Shown: positions 1 to 7,081, counted from the first letter of the stretch. The stretch: 12,253 nucleotides of DNA from Clostridiales bacterium UBA1381 (GCA_002305435.1 DBQZ01000025.1:1041-13293), one strand, 5' to 3'. Made by a program: numbers and translations. The notes: generated by a model from the letters alone, not told the origin.

Positions 1-26
1 GGCTGGAGATAGACGATTTTAGATAA

Positions 27-53
27 TTGCAAAACGCGGTAGCGTTTTATAAT
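27..53 (+). promoter_or_regulatory. Possible promoter with palindrome in its spacer
   Basis: A TATAAT box at 48–53 is preceded by TTGCAA at 27–32. The 15-bp spacer is shorter than the ideal 17. Between and overlapping the boxes is a perfect inverted repeat, AAAACGC-GGTA-GCGTTTT, at 31–48. Two readings are possible: a repressor site inside a promoter for the zinc-ribbon gene at 114, or a weak hairpin ending an upstream gene. An open frame from the window edge stops at TAG 20–22, which fits the second reading. The sequence alone does not decide. Confidence 0.35.
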
Positions 54-113
54 TATTCCCTTAGCCAGAGACCAATTGCAAGAAGGTTGACGATTTACAA
101 AGGAGGATAAAAA

Positions 114-866
114 ATGTATTGCAACAAATGTGGAAAAGAAATACCGGATAGTACAAATTTTTGTATTTACTGCGGAGCAGATGTGTCGGCGGAAGCTGTA
201 AATCTCCGCAGCATAGACCTGCCCTCGGCGGCTAATGCCAGAACTAAGAATAATACGTTTTTGGCAGTTATTGTTATGATGCTGGCGGTAATGCTCACCG
301 GACTTATGGGCTGGTCGTATAGCTCTATTGAGATAGACGAAATGCCGCTTGAGGAAGTGGAGATCAAAACGTCTATGACGGCCGCGCAGGGGATGAATAC
401 AACTGCGCAGCTGAAAGAGATTTTTGATATGGTAGATAGAGGGATGGGGCAGTTGGTGTCTGATATTTTCTCTAACAGGAGCGAGTTTGAGTTGTGGAGT
501 GATGTGGAATCAGGCGTAGGCATGTTGTTTTTTGCCAATTTGGCATCAGGGTTGCTGGCTGCTTTGGCTGTTATAATAATGTTTATATCTGTTGTTTTGA
601 TATTCAGAGAAAGCAGAGCAGGGCTTTCTTTGGCGCAGGCAGGCTTCATCATAGCGGCATTGGCGGCACTCGTATCCATAATAACATCGCTTGCGATAAA
701 TTCAGCACTTGATGATATAATGCGGTACGTTGTTTACGAAACGGGAGACGCAATTGATATAAAATACGGCTCGACTTTGTGGGTATTCATAACGTTATTG
801 CTGGGGCTTGGCGGCGTAAGCGTTATAGCTGTGAAAAAGCCGCAGCTTGCACAAGGCTTACGCTGA
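114..866 (+). CDS. Zinc-ribbon membrane protein, function unknown
   Basis: A 250-residue protein. It opens with a compact zinc ribbon: Cys3-x2-Cys6 and Cys17-x2-Cys20, the usual N-terminal pattern of Firmicutes zinc-ribbon membrane proteins. It is followed by four likely membrane helices at about 49–68, 137–164, 174–196 and 220–240. The stretch between helices 1 and 2 (about 70–135) is acidic and hydrophilic and should form a sizeable loop, probably outside the cell if the ribbon is cytoplasmic. The start is well supported by AAAGGAGG at 99–106, seven bases before ATG. The stop is 18 bases before the HAD gene, so the two are probably co-transcribed. The ribbon may bind protein or nucleic acid, but no enzyme motif is visible and I cannot assign a function. 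Confidence 0.85.
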   Translation: MYCNKCGKEIPDSTNFCIYCGADVSAEAVNLRSIDLPSAANARTKNNTFLAVIVMMLAVMLTGLMGWSYSSIEIDEMPLEEVEIKTSMTAAQGMNTTAQLKEIFDMVDRGMGQLVSDIFSNRSEFELWSDVESGVGMLFFANLASGLLAALAVIIMFISVVLIFRESRAGLSLAQAGFIIAALAALVSIITSLAINSALDDIMRYVVYETGDAIDIKYGSTLWVFITLLLGLGGVSVIAVKKPQLAQGLR

Positions 867-884
867 TGCGTTTGGAGAAAATAG

Positions 885-1718
885 ATGAAAGAGTTGTATA
901 TTTCTGATCTTGACGGAACGTTGCTGACAGACAGTGCGAAGCTTTCGTCTCAGACTTCCTCCTGCCTGCGGGAGATGATAGGACAAGGTCTTGATTTTAC
1001 GATAGCGACTGCCAGAACAGCGGCGACCGTAAGCATAATAATGAAGGACGCGGGATTAAAGCTTCCGGCAATTCTAATGAACGGAGCGGTGATATAAGAT
1101 ATGTCCGAGGGAAGATATTTAAAAGCAGAGACGATATCGCCAGAAAATGTCCGTCGGATAACGGAGCTTATGTATTTATTCGGCCTACAAGGGTTCATAT
1201 ATACCGTGGAAAATGATGCAATGACCGCCTACTATGAAAAGCTGGCGACAAAACAGATGCAACTGTTTTATGAGGAACGCAAAAGCCGCTATCATAAGCG
1301 GTTTTTACAGACGTCAAGCCTTTATGATACGGTCGGCCGGCCGGTCGTGTATTTCTCACTGCTTGATAACAGGGAACGGCTTGATCCGTTTTATGAGCAG
1401 CTTGCAAAAATCGCAGGGCTGACGGTCGTATATTACAGGGATGTTTACAGCGAGGATCTGTGGTATCTGGAGATACTCTCCGGCAAAGCCTCCAAACGGT
1501 CGGGAGCGGAATTTTTGCGCAGCCTGTTCAAGCCCGTAAGGATGACGTGTTTCGGTGATAACTTAAATGATCTGCCGCTTTTTGAAGTATGCGACAGGAA
1601 ATATGCGGTATCAAACGCAGCTTGGGAGTTGAAGCGTGCGGCCGATGGCGTGATAGGAAGCAATACGGAGAATGGCGTGGTGGAGTTTTTGAAAAGGGAG
1701 TTTTGTGAAAATAAATGA
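885..1718 (+). pseudogene. Cof-type HAD-superfamily hydrolase interrupted by an in-frame stop
   Basis: Two open segments, 885–1097 (70 aa) and 1101–1718 (205 aa), lie in the same frame and are separated only by TAA (1095–1097) and GAT. Read through, they give one protein of about 277 residues, the normal length for Cof/YidA-like HAD phosphatases. The first segment has motif I (Asp8-Leu-Asp10-Gly-Thr) and motif II (Thr42 in ATAR). The second has the cap domain, motif III Lys (SKRSG, about residue 204 of the joined protein) and motif IV GDNLND (about 224–229). The TAA falls in NGAVI-*-D, where relatives commonly have Tyr, so one base change (TAT or TAC to TAA) explains it. GGAG at 874–877 supports the first start. 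ATG 1101 has no good ribosome site but could be reached by reinitiation. These enzymes normally dephosphorylate small phosphorylated metabolites. Without readthrough or fragment complementation this copy should be inactive; a sequencing error is also possible. Confidence 0.85.
1095..1097 (+). other. In-frame TAA splitting the HAD gene
   Basis: The frame before it ends Asn-Gly-Ala-Val-Ile and resumes Asp-Met-Ser-Glu-Gly-Arg-Tyr-Leu. This matches the usual Cof-family run, in which an aromatic residue precedes the Asp. No base is inserted or lost, so this is a substitution-type nonsense codon and not a frameshift. TAA, TAG and TGA all end other genes in the window, so general reassignment of TAA is unlikely. 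Confidence 0.85.
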
Positions 1719-2206
1719 AATATTTAATAGGATTTAGAACAAGAAAACCGAAAAGAATGATAATTGCCGTGCTTTTTTACCTGTTTGCTATCTCCGGGAT
1801 GGTTACGGGCTTAAGGAATGGCGTATCATTCTTTTTGTTTTGCGTTGGTTTTCTGTATTTTGCCTTTGGTATCGTTGAAGCTATCAACATGCGCAGGTTC
1901 TCGCGGCTGTTGTATGTGGCATCGGCGGTAGTCATGTTATCATGCTCGGCAATAATAATGCCGTCGGCTGAAGAGGTGCCGGTATATTTCCCTCCGTTGG
2001 CAACAGAAGCTGCTCCAACGCCGGCACTATATAGTGAACATACGCCTGCTCCAACGGCTGATCCCAATATTGTATGGATAACCAAAAGCGGTGAGAAATA
2101 CCACACAGAGGATTGCGGGACGCTGCGCAGTACAAAGCAGGCCGTAACGATAGAAGAAGCCGTAGCAATGGGAAAGGAGCCGTGCAGTCGCTGTCTTAAG
2201 CAATAA
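1715..2206 (+). CDS. Three-helix membrane protein with C-terminal His/Cys (Ada-like) putative zinc module
   Basis: 163 residues. A basic N-terminus (RTRKPKR, 8–14) leads into three hydrophobic helices at about 14–32, 36–56 and 64–84. A Pro/Ala/Thr-rich linker (about 85–118) follows, then a small C-terminal module of about 45 residues with the pattern Tyr-His130-x3-Cys134 … Cys157-x2-Cys160. This layout (a W-I/V-T-x-S-G-x-x-Y-H opening, a C-x2-L step and a closing CSRC) recurs at the C-terminus of various Firmicutes secreted and membrane proteins and resembles the Ada zinc-binding fold. Positive-inside topology would put the module outside the membrane; that is inference. Its ATG overlaps the HAD stop as ATGA, implying translational coupling, which makes the break in the HAD gene relevant to its expression. 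Function unknown. Confidence 0.85.
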   Translation: MKYLIGFRTRKPKRMIIAVLFYLFAISGMVTGLRNGVSFFLFCVGFLYFAFGIVEAINMRRFSRLLYVASAVVMLSCSAIIMPSAEEVPVYFPPLATEAAPTPALYSEHTPAPTADPNIVWITKSGEKYHTEDCGTLRSTKQAVTIEEAVAMGKEPCSRCLKQ

Positions 2207-2263
2207 GGAAACGAAAGGACTGATAAAGGCGCAATTTTTTGAGTTTCTTTTCTGGACTCTGAA

Positions 2264-2272
2264 TGGTATAAT
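2264..2272 (+). promoter_or_regulatory. Extended -10 promoter for the GH28 gene
   Basis: TGG-TATAAT (TATAAT at 2267–2272) is an extended -10 element 33 bases before the GH28 start codon, giving a short leader. The sequence at the -35 distance (TTTCTT, 2244–2249) is poor, as is common for extended -10 promoters. It separates this gene from the preceding membrane-protein unit. I see no convincing intrinsic terminator in the 2207–2260 gap. Confidence 0.6.
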
Positions 2273-2305
2273 TACCGCAGCATTCAAAGTGAAAGGAAGG
2301 AAACT

Positions 2306-3829
2306 ATGGAAAACTTATCATTATTTTCACCTCCCGGCTCCCAAACCGATAGCAGTATCGCTCTTCTTTGGGATAAGACGGACAAAAAGGCGTTGGGATA
2401 TACGGTCATTATAAACGGGAAAGAGGTTGCGATAACAAAGGCCACTGACTACACGGCGGAAGGGCTTATGCCGAATACCGAATACAGCATATCTGTGCGT
2501 GCTGAACTTGAGGAGGGAGGTATGCTCAATAGTGATATCATATCCGTCAGCACCAAGGCAAAGCCGGCGGTAATAGATGTGACCACATATGGAGCTGTTG
2601 GCGATGGTATGACTTCATGCACGAGAGCGATACAACAATCAATAGACAGCTGTCCTGTGGGCGGCATGGTATATATCCCGGCCGGGGTGTTCGTAAGCAG
2701 CGCGCTTTTTCTTAAGAGCAATATGATACTTTACCTTGATAAAGGGGCAAAGCTGTTGGGAAGCGATAACATTGCGGACTATCCGCTGCGTAATTACCGC
2801 TTCGAGGGCTTGGAGACGAAATGCTACTCAAGCCTTATCAATACATCGTTTGACAGTGCGGAAAGGCTTTTTGACATTACGATAGCAGGGGATGGGGTTA
2901 TTGACGCTAACGGCGTTTCCCTGCGACAGCAGGAACTGAAAGAAAACAAAGGAAAACCCGGCAGAGCAGTCTGCATCAGGAATGCCGATAACGTGTATAT
3001 GAAAGACATAACCGTTAGGCAGTCGCCTGCGTGGTGCGTCCACACGATATACTGTCATGGTGTTTCACTTAACAATGTGAAAATACATACACGATATGAC
3101 GAGAATGGGGACATATATGACGGCATCGTAAACGGGGATGGCTTTGATCCCGATTCTACAAGCGATGTATATGTGTTTAATTCACTTATCGCCAGCCAGG
3201 ATGACTGTATAGCGATAAAATCAGGCCGAAACGAAGAAGGGAGAAGGGTTGGTATCCCGTCTGAAAACATTCGTATCACTAACTGCCGTTTTCAAAGCGG
3301 TCTTGGCGTTGCGGTCGGCAGCGAGATGTCGGGCAGTGTACGAAATGTGCTTGTACAGGATTGCACCTTTACAGATGTTTTCAGCATCGGAAGTGTAAAG
3401 GCTCCGCGCGGACGCGGCGGCGTTGTTGAAAATATACTGTTCGACTGTGTAACAATGACAAATCGTGATCCGCATTATCATGATTGCGAATGGTTCCGCG
3501 GTGGCATCAATATAGACCAGTTCTACAGCCACAAGGAGTTTGATGTGGACGCTAAGGAGGAGTTTGGCGAGGGAACGCCGGTGTTTTGCAATATAACGTT
3601 CAGGAATGCTTATGTCGACACTGACGGTGGTAACGCGATATATTTAGCAGGCCTTCCCGAATCGCCGCTTGAGAATATACGGCTGGAAAACATAAAGGCA
3701 AAGGGTAAGTATGGGTTTAAGGCTTCAAATGTACGCGGGCTTGTTTTGGAAAATGTTGAGGTGGAGTCGGCGGAAGATGAACCGTATATGTTTAAGAATG
3801 TGACAGATAGCTCAGGAAACATGTTATAA
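2306..3829 (+). CDS. Glycoside hydrolase family 28 (polygalacturonase-like) with N-terminal FnIII-like domain
   Basis: 507 residues. Residues about 12–85 look like a fibronectin-III domain (Tyr-Thr-Val core, GLMPNTEYSISVRA strand). From about 90 the right-handed beta-helix of GH28 begins with the family opening TTYGAVGDG. GH28 enzymes cleave galacturonan or related pectic chains by inverting hydrolysis. The acid residues are present: Asp278 in NGDG (family NTD) and Asp299-Asp300 in QDDCIAIKSG. The usual GHG histidine is Leu333 (GLGVAVGSE), and the family RIK reads Ser363-Val-Lys365 before a conserved RGRGG. Rhamnogalacturonases also lack that His, so altered specificity is more likely than death. 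No signal peptide is visible, so the enzyme probably acts in the cytoplasm on imported oligosaccharides. GGAAGG at 2295–2300 precedes the ATG. Monocistronic, with its own promoter and terminator; no pectin transport genes are adjacent. Confidence 0.93.
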   Translation: MENLSLFSPPGSQTDSSIALLWDKTDKKALGYTVIINGKEVAITKATDYTAEGLMPNTEYSISVRAELEEGGMLNSDIISVSTKAKPAVIDVTTYGAVGDGMTSCTRAIQQSIDSCPVGGMVYIPAGVFVSSALFLKSNMILYLDKGAKLLGSDNIADYPLRNYRFEGLETKCYSSLINTSFDSAERLFDITIAGDGVIDANGVSLRQQELKENKGKPGRAVCIRNADNVYMKDITVRQSPAWCVHTIYCHGVSLNNVKIHTRYDENGDIYDGIVNGDGFDPDSTSDVYVFNSLIASQDDCIAIKSGRNEEGRRVGIPSENIRITNCRFQSGLGVAVGSEMSGSVRNVLVQDCTFTDVFSIGSVKAPRGRGGVVENILFDCVTMTNRDPHYHDCEWFRGGINIDQFYSHKEFDVDAKEEFGEGTPVFCNITFRNAYVDTDGGNAIYLAGLPESPLENIRLENIKAKGKYGFKASNVRGLVLENVEVESAEDEPYMFKNVTDSSGNML

Positions 3830-3841
3830 GAATATATAAAC

Positions 3842-3884
3842 ACTCGCTGTTTCGGGATCGTCCGATACAGCGGGTATTTTTTAT
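3842..3884 (+). terminator. Intrinsic terminator after the GH28 gene
   Basis: The outer stem pairs 3842–3850 (ACTCGCTGT) with 3867–3875 (ACAGCGGGT) and contains one G·T pair. After a single T·T mismatch an inner stem TCGGG/TCCGA continues around the loop ATCG. The stem is followed by ATTTTTTAT. It begins 12 bases after the GH28 stop codon. Confidence 0.88.
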
Positions 3885-3906
3885 ATACAGATTTAAATGA
3901 TATAAT
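3878..3906 (+). promoter_or_regulatory. Extended -10 promoter overlapping the terminator U-tract
   Basis: TGA-TATAAT, with TATAAT at 3901–3906, is a good extended -10. At 17 bp distance the -35 position falls on TTTTTA (3878–3883), part of the preceding terminator's T-run. It lies about 49 bases upstream of the 28-codon small gene and is its likely promoter. Confidence 0.6.
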
Positions 3907-3954
3907 ATCACATCGCATATAATAAAGTAAAGAGCAGATCAAGGGGGAGATGTT

Positions 3955-4041
3955 ATGCTGACAGCGGTAGTATGTTTTATTACCGGCATTTTGATAGGGT
4001 TCGTTTTAGCTGCGCTCATGAAGGCTGCCGGTAAAAAATAA
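3955..4041 (+). CDS. 28-residue single-pass membrane miniprotein
   Basis: ATG CTG ACA … AAA AAA TAA encodes 28 residues. Residues 1–23 are a near-continuous hydrophobic helix with small residues (TGILIGF, LAAL), followed by a basic tail (Lys24 and Lys27-Lys28). The case for it being real is contextual: a strong ribosome site AAGGGGGAG at 3941–3949, five bases from ATG, and a dedicated promoter at 3878–3906. It resembles the short DUF3789-type membrane peptides annotated in Firmicutes (a hydrophobic Gly-containing helix and short tail), but the match is from memory of the pattern and not secure. An N-in/C-out or C-in anchor, a toxin-like peptide or a small regulator of a membrane partner are all possible. 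No antisense RNA or partner antitoxin is evident nearby. Confidence 0.6.
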   Translation: MLTAVVCFITGILIGFVLAALMKAAGKK

Positions 4042-4091
4042 ATGGGGACTTTATATCAATACTTGTAGGAAAGTGAAAAAAATCGAGTTAA

Positions 4092-4107
4092 GTTATTTTC
4101 AAATAAC
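4092..4107. promoter_or_regulatory. Palindrome just upstream of the operon promoter (possible operator)
   Basis: GTTATTT-TC-AAATAAC is a perfect inverted repeat with 7-bp half sites around a 2-base centre. It ends 12 bases before the -35 box at 4120. The 2-base centre is too tight for a normal RNA hairpin and no U-tract follows, so a dimeric DNA-binding protein site is the better reading. The AT-rich setting makes chance palindromes more likely. Confidence 0.4.
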
Positions 4108-4119
4108 CGTTTTGCGCTA

Positions 4120-4148
4120 TTGACTAAATGCAAAAAATATGGTAAAAT
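4120..4148 (+). promoter_or_regulatory. Sigma-A-type promoter of the mazG-like–gdpP–rplI–dnaB–tilS operon
   Basis: TTGACT (4120–4125), 17-bp spacer, TAAAAT (4143–4148), with TGG immediately before the -10 as an extended element. It is the best promoter in the window. Transcription should start near 4155, leaving a leader of about 85 bases before the MazG-like start codon. Confidence 0.8.
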
Positions 4149-4157
4149 AAAAAGACA

Positions 4158-4225
4158 CAAAAGATAATAAATACCTCATTCTACCACAGCTTAAGGAGAG
4201 AATAGGAGCGGAAAATTATCTTTTG
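4158..4225 (+). promoter_or_regulatory. Structured 5' leader able to pair next to the ribosome binding site
   Basis: CAAAAGATAAT (4158–4168) is the exact reverse complement of ATTATCTTTTG (4215–4225). The 3' arm ends on the first G of the GGAGGG ribosome site (4225–4230). Inside the 46-base loop a second stem can form: CTC-ATTCT (4175–4182) with AGAAT-(AG)-GAG (4199–4208). Two more Shine-Dalgarno-like runs (AAGGAGAG 4193–4200, AGGAG 4204–4208) lie in the loop with no ATG after them. This could be a translational control element. It matches no riboswitch class that I recognise. Confidence 0.45.
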
Positions 4226-4234
4226 GAGGGATCA

Positions 4235-4243
4235 ATGAAATGA
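4235..4243 (+). other. Two-codon ORF (ATG AAA TGA) overlapping the MazG-like start
   Basis: ATG AAA TGA sits four bases after GGAGGG, and its TGA (4241–4243) overlaps the next ATG (4240–4242) as ATGA. Ribosomes could start here, stop after two residues and reinitiate, or skip to the second ATG, which is nine bases from the same site. It may be chance, but the geometry is that of a coupled minimal leader ORF. Confidence 0.3.
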
Positions 4244-4560
4244 TAAAGGAAAAAAGTTTTAGCGTTTCCAAAAATTTACAGGCAGTCGATATGATAAAAG
4301 CGGAGATACTTTCAGAAGTATCGCATCTTTATCAGACGATGGCCGATTATGATGAAACGGAATCCTACGACAGCGTTGAAAACAGCATTGCTACTATAAT
4401 CGCAATGGATTATATCCTGGCCAGAAGGTTGGGTTTGAGTTTTTCAGCGGTGGATGAAAAGATACGCGATCTTGCAGAGATGGCGGCTGAAAACGGGCAT
4501 GAGCTGGAGAAGAGCTTCGGCGATATGTCTGAGCTTTCCCGGCATATAAAGAAGCGTTAG
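4240..4560 (+). CDS. MazG-like family protein
   Basis: 106 residues, matching the short MazG-like family found in Clostridia. It is mostly helical and has spaced acidic residues of the kind that bind metal in all-alpha NTP pyrophosphohydrolases (Glu22, Glu26; Glu47 and Asp57 in the second helix). The segment LARRLGLS (60–67) and the ending ELEKSFGDMSELSRHIKKR (88–106) are family-like. True MazG enzymes hydrolyse nucleoside triphosphates to monophosphates; whether this short version does so is unproven. The start at 4240 is chosen over 4235 because the latter stops after two codons. First gene of the operon, 27 bases before gdpP. Confidence 0.75.
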   Translation: MIKEKSFSVSKNLQAVDMIKAEILSEVSHLYQTMADYDETESYDSVENSIATIIAMDYILARRLGLSFSAVDEKIRDLAEMAAENGHELEKSFGDMSELSRHIKKR

Positions 4561-4587
4561 CATTCTTGAGGAGGAAAGGAAAACATC

Positions 4588-6606
4588 ATGAAAAAACGTT
4601 TTGGCGTGATGGTGAGGACGTTTAAAGTATTGTCGATAATATCAGGAGCTCTTCTCATCGCAACAGGCGGCGCAGTCTTATTTGCTGCAGATAACGGCAT
4701 CGTAATAGCAGCGGCTGATGCCGGCATCGGCGCAGCGATTCTTCTTATCACCCTGTGGATGGGGAGGCGAAGAAAAGGAAAGATATCCGAATTTATCGGC
4801 GAGGTGCAGAAAGAATATGCAGTATCCACGGAAAACATTGCCGAAAGCTATCCTTTGCCGATGGCGGCAATGCACATAGACGGGAGCATAGTCTGGTATA
4901 ACAAGCTGTTTTCGGCGATGCTGGCAAAAAGGAGCATCAAGGGCGAATTTGTAGACAAGCTGCTTCCCTTAAAATGGTCGGAGATACTAAAATCTAAGGA
5001 CGGCATAAATTTTGATATCCAATATGAGGGTAAATTTTATGCTGTGACCGGCACCATTTTTCATGACGAGAAAACGGAAGAAACGGCAGAAGAGGACAAT
5101 TATGTCGTTTATCTTTATTTTATAAACAAAACGGCAGAACAGCAGATACGAAAAAAATACATCGATGAGAAAACGGTTGTGGCACTTATAAGTATCGACA
5201 ATTATGAGGATCTTCTGCAAAAGCTGGACGATTCGGAAAATCAGCGCATACTGTTTGCGATAAACAAACTGATAAACGAATGGGTGCGCGAAGCCTCAGG
5301 CGTCTTGAAAAAGACCGACCGCGACCGGTATTTTATCGTGTTTGAAAATTACCATCTTGAGGAATACATTGCCAAAAAGTTTGATCTTTTGGAGCATGTA
5401 CGCCGCGTTGGCGAAGAGGAAAAGGTCCCGGTGACGATAAGTATCGGTATCGGCGTGGGCAAGAGTGTGCTTGAGAATGAGAGCTTTGCGCGCAACGCGC
5501 TGGAAATGGCGCTTGGACGCGGCGGCGATCAAGCCGTGATAAAGGATGAGACGCAGTATAGGTTCTACGGCGGCAAATCCAAGGAGTATGAAAAGAGTAC
5601 GCGCGTAAAGACCAGGGCAGTAGCGACGGCGATGAAGGATTTTATCCAGCACGCCGACTGCGTTATATTTATGGGGCATAAGGGCGCCGATTATGATTGC
5701 TTCGGAGCGGCGATGGGATTGCAAAGGGCGGTGCGCACATTAAAAAAACGCGCTTATATTGTCGATGAAAAATCGCCGGCTGTCCAGCCGATATATAACG
5801 AGGTGCGCAAGAACCGTGAGTATGATGATATACTCATTACAGCTGAAGAAGCTCTTGATATAATTACAAAGGACAGTCTTCTGGTTATACTCGATACCCA
5901 CAGGCCGTCTATGCTTCCATGTATAGAGCTTCTCCACCACGCATCAAAGATAATGCTTATAGACCACCACCGCCGCTCGACTGAGTTTATCTCACCATGC
6001 TCGCTGGTGTATCATGAACCTTATGCATCGTCAACCTGTGAGATGGCGACGGAGCTTTTGCAATATATTGATGAAAAGATACGACTTTCTCCCCTGGAAT
6101 CGGAGTGTTTGTATACGGGGATATTGATGGATACGAAAAATTTCCTGGTAAAGACAGGGGTAAGGACGTTTGAAGCAGCGTCATATCTGCGCCGCAGCGG
6201 TCTTGATACGGTAATGGTGAAGAAAATGTTTAGCGTTTCAAAGACCGATTATGACCGGCGGGCTGAGGTTGTCAAGACGGCGGATAAGATAACCGATAAG
6301 ATAGCTGTAGCTGTCAGTTGGGATTGGTATCCGAACGTGAGGGTAATAGCATCGCAGGCGGCCGATGAGATGCTTAATATAGAAAATGTTGAAGCGTCGT
6401 TTGTTGTTTACCCGCTGGAAAACGCCGTGGGTATAAGCGGCAGATCTTTTGGTAACATAAATGTACAGTTGATCTTAGAATCTCTCGGCGGAGGCGGTCA
6501 TATGACCGGCGCCGGAGCGCAGCTGTCAAATTGCTCGATAATGCAGGCCAGGACGATGCTTGTGGATGCGATCCTATCATATGATAAAGAAAACAAAGAG
6601 GAATAA
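4588..6606 (+). CDS. gdpP: Cyclic-di-AMP phosphodiesterase GdpP (YybT type)
   Basis: 672 residues, close to the usual 650–660. Two membrane helices (about 14–33 and 37–58) are followed by a PAS-like region (about 75–180), a degenerate GGDEF domain (about 190–325, with no intact GGDEF signature) and then the DHH/DHHA1 catalytic half. Visible metal and catalytic residues are His364, Asp368 and Asp370 (GHKGADYD), Asp436 (ILDTHRP), Asp459-His-His461 (the DHH triad), Asp515 (ILMDTKNF) and the DHHA1 GGGGH638 loop. The family hydrolyses c-di-AMP to pApA at the membrane, affecting potassium balance, cell-wall stress and beta-lactam tolerance. Nothing essential appears lost. AAGGA at 4576–4580 is seven bases before ATG, with AGGAGG slightly further up. 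The stop codon is embedded in the rplI ribosome site, implying tight coupling. No yybS-like (DUF2232) gene lies upstream; the MazG-like gene takes that place. Confidence 0.95.
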   Translation: MKKRFGVMVRTFKVLSIISGALLIATGGAVLFAADNGIVIAAADAGIGAAILLITLWMGRRRKGKISEFIGEVQKEYAVSTENIAESYPLPMAAMHIDGSIVWYNKLFSAMLAKRSIKGEFVDKLLPLKWSEILKSKDGINFDIQYEGKFYAVTGTIFHDEKTEETAEEDNYVVYLYFINKTAEQQIRKKYIDEKTVVALISIDNYEDLLQKLDDSENQRILFAINKLINEWVREASGVLKKTDRDRYFIVFENYHLEEYIAKKFDLLEHVRRVGEEEKVPVTISIGIGVGKSVLENESFARNALEMALGRGGDQAVIKDETQYRFYGGKSKEYEKSTRVKTRAVATAMKDFIQHADCVIFMGHKGADYDCFGAAMGLQRAVRTLKKRAYIVDEKSPAVQPIYNEVRKNREYDDILITAEEALDIITKDSLLVILDTHRPSMLPCIELLHHASKIMLIDHHRRSTEFISPCSLVYHEPYASSTCEMATELLQYIDEKIRLSPLESECLYTGILMDTKNFLVKTGVRTFEAASYLRRSGLDTVMVKKMFSVSKTDYDRRAEVVKTADKITDKIAVAVSWDWYPNVRVIASQAADEMLNIENVEASFVVYPLENAVGISGRSFGNINVQLILESLGGGGHMTGAGAQLSNCSIMQARTMLVDAILSYDKENKEE

Positions 6607-6619
6607 GGAGGCTTTACAA

Positions 6620-7066
6620 ATGAAGGTCATACTGACACAGGATGTAAAGGGACAAGGAAAAAAAGGAGAACTGGTAAACGTTTCTGACGGTTACGGGAGA
6701 AATTATCTGCTGCCGCGTGGACTGGCCAAGGAGGCTACGAAGGCTAACCTAAATATTATGGAGGGGCAAGCAGCCTCTGCGGAATACCGGCGTAAAAAGG
6801 AGCTTGAGGAAGCGCAGGCCGTTGCGGATAAGTTCAAGGACATAACGGTAGTGCTCTCGGCTAAGGCCGGTGAAAACGGCAAGCTGTTCGGCTCTATAAC
6901 ATCAAAGGATGTTGCTGAAGCACTCACAATGCAGCATCATATAAAGCTTGATAAGAAAAAATTTGTGATGCCCGATGGTATAAAAACGCTGGGAACAACA
7001 GTTGTCGATGTCAAAATACACACCGGAGTAGTGGGCAAACTCAAGGTACAGGTAAACCAAGCTTAG
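6620..7066 (+). CDS. rplI: 50S ribosomal protein L9
   Basis: 148 residues, the standard L9 length. The N-terminal 23S-rRNA-binding domain carries the L9 signature [20 protein letters not shown] (13–32). A long connecting helix (about 42–75, Glu/Lys/Ala-rich) leads to the C-terminal rRNA-binding domain (about 76–148), with GKLFGSIT at 87–94. L9 binds the base of the L1 stalk and helps maintain reading frame. The start at 6620 is chosen over an upstream in-frame ATG at 6560 because MKVILTQDV is the conserved N-terminus, and TAAGGAGG (6604–6611) lies eight bases before it. The upstream extension would lie inside gdpP. Confidence 0.97.
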   Translation: MKVILTQDVKGQGKKGELVNVSDGYGRNYLLPRGLAKEATKANLNIMEGQAASAEYRRKKELEEAQAVADKFKDITVVLSAKAGENGKLFGSITSKDVAEALTMQHHIKLDKKKFVMPDGIKTLGTTVVDVKIHTGVVGKLKVQVNQA

Positions 7067-7081
7067 GAGAGGAAACGGCAG

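Noticed and set aside
167..679. 170-codon minus-strand frame opposite the zinc-ribbon gene
   Set aside because: No ribosome site or domain; the plus-strand gene has a strong start signal, a zinc ribbon and membrane helices.
2207..2263. T-rich stretch after the three-helix membrane gene as an intrinsic terminator
   Set aside because: Runs of T are present (about 2235–2250), but I could not find a stable GC-containing stem directly before them.
6560..6619. Upstream in-frame ATG giving L9 a 20-residue N-terminal extension
   Set aside because: The conserved L9 N-terminus starts at 6620 with a well-placed TAAGGAGG; the extension lies within the end of gdpP.
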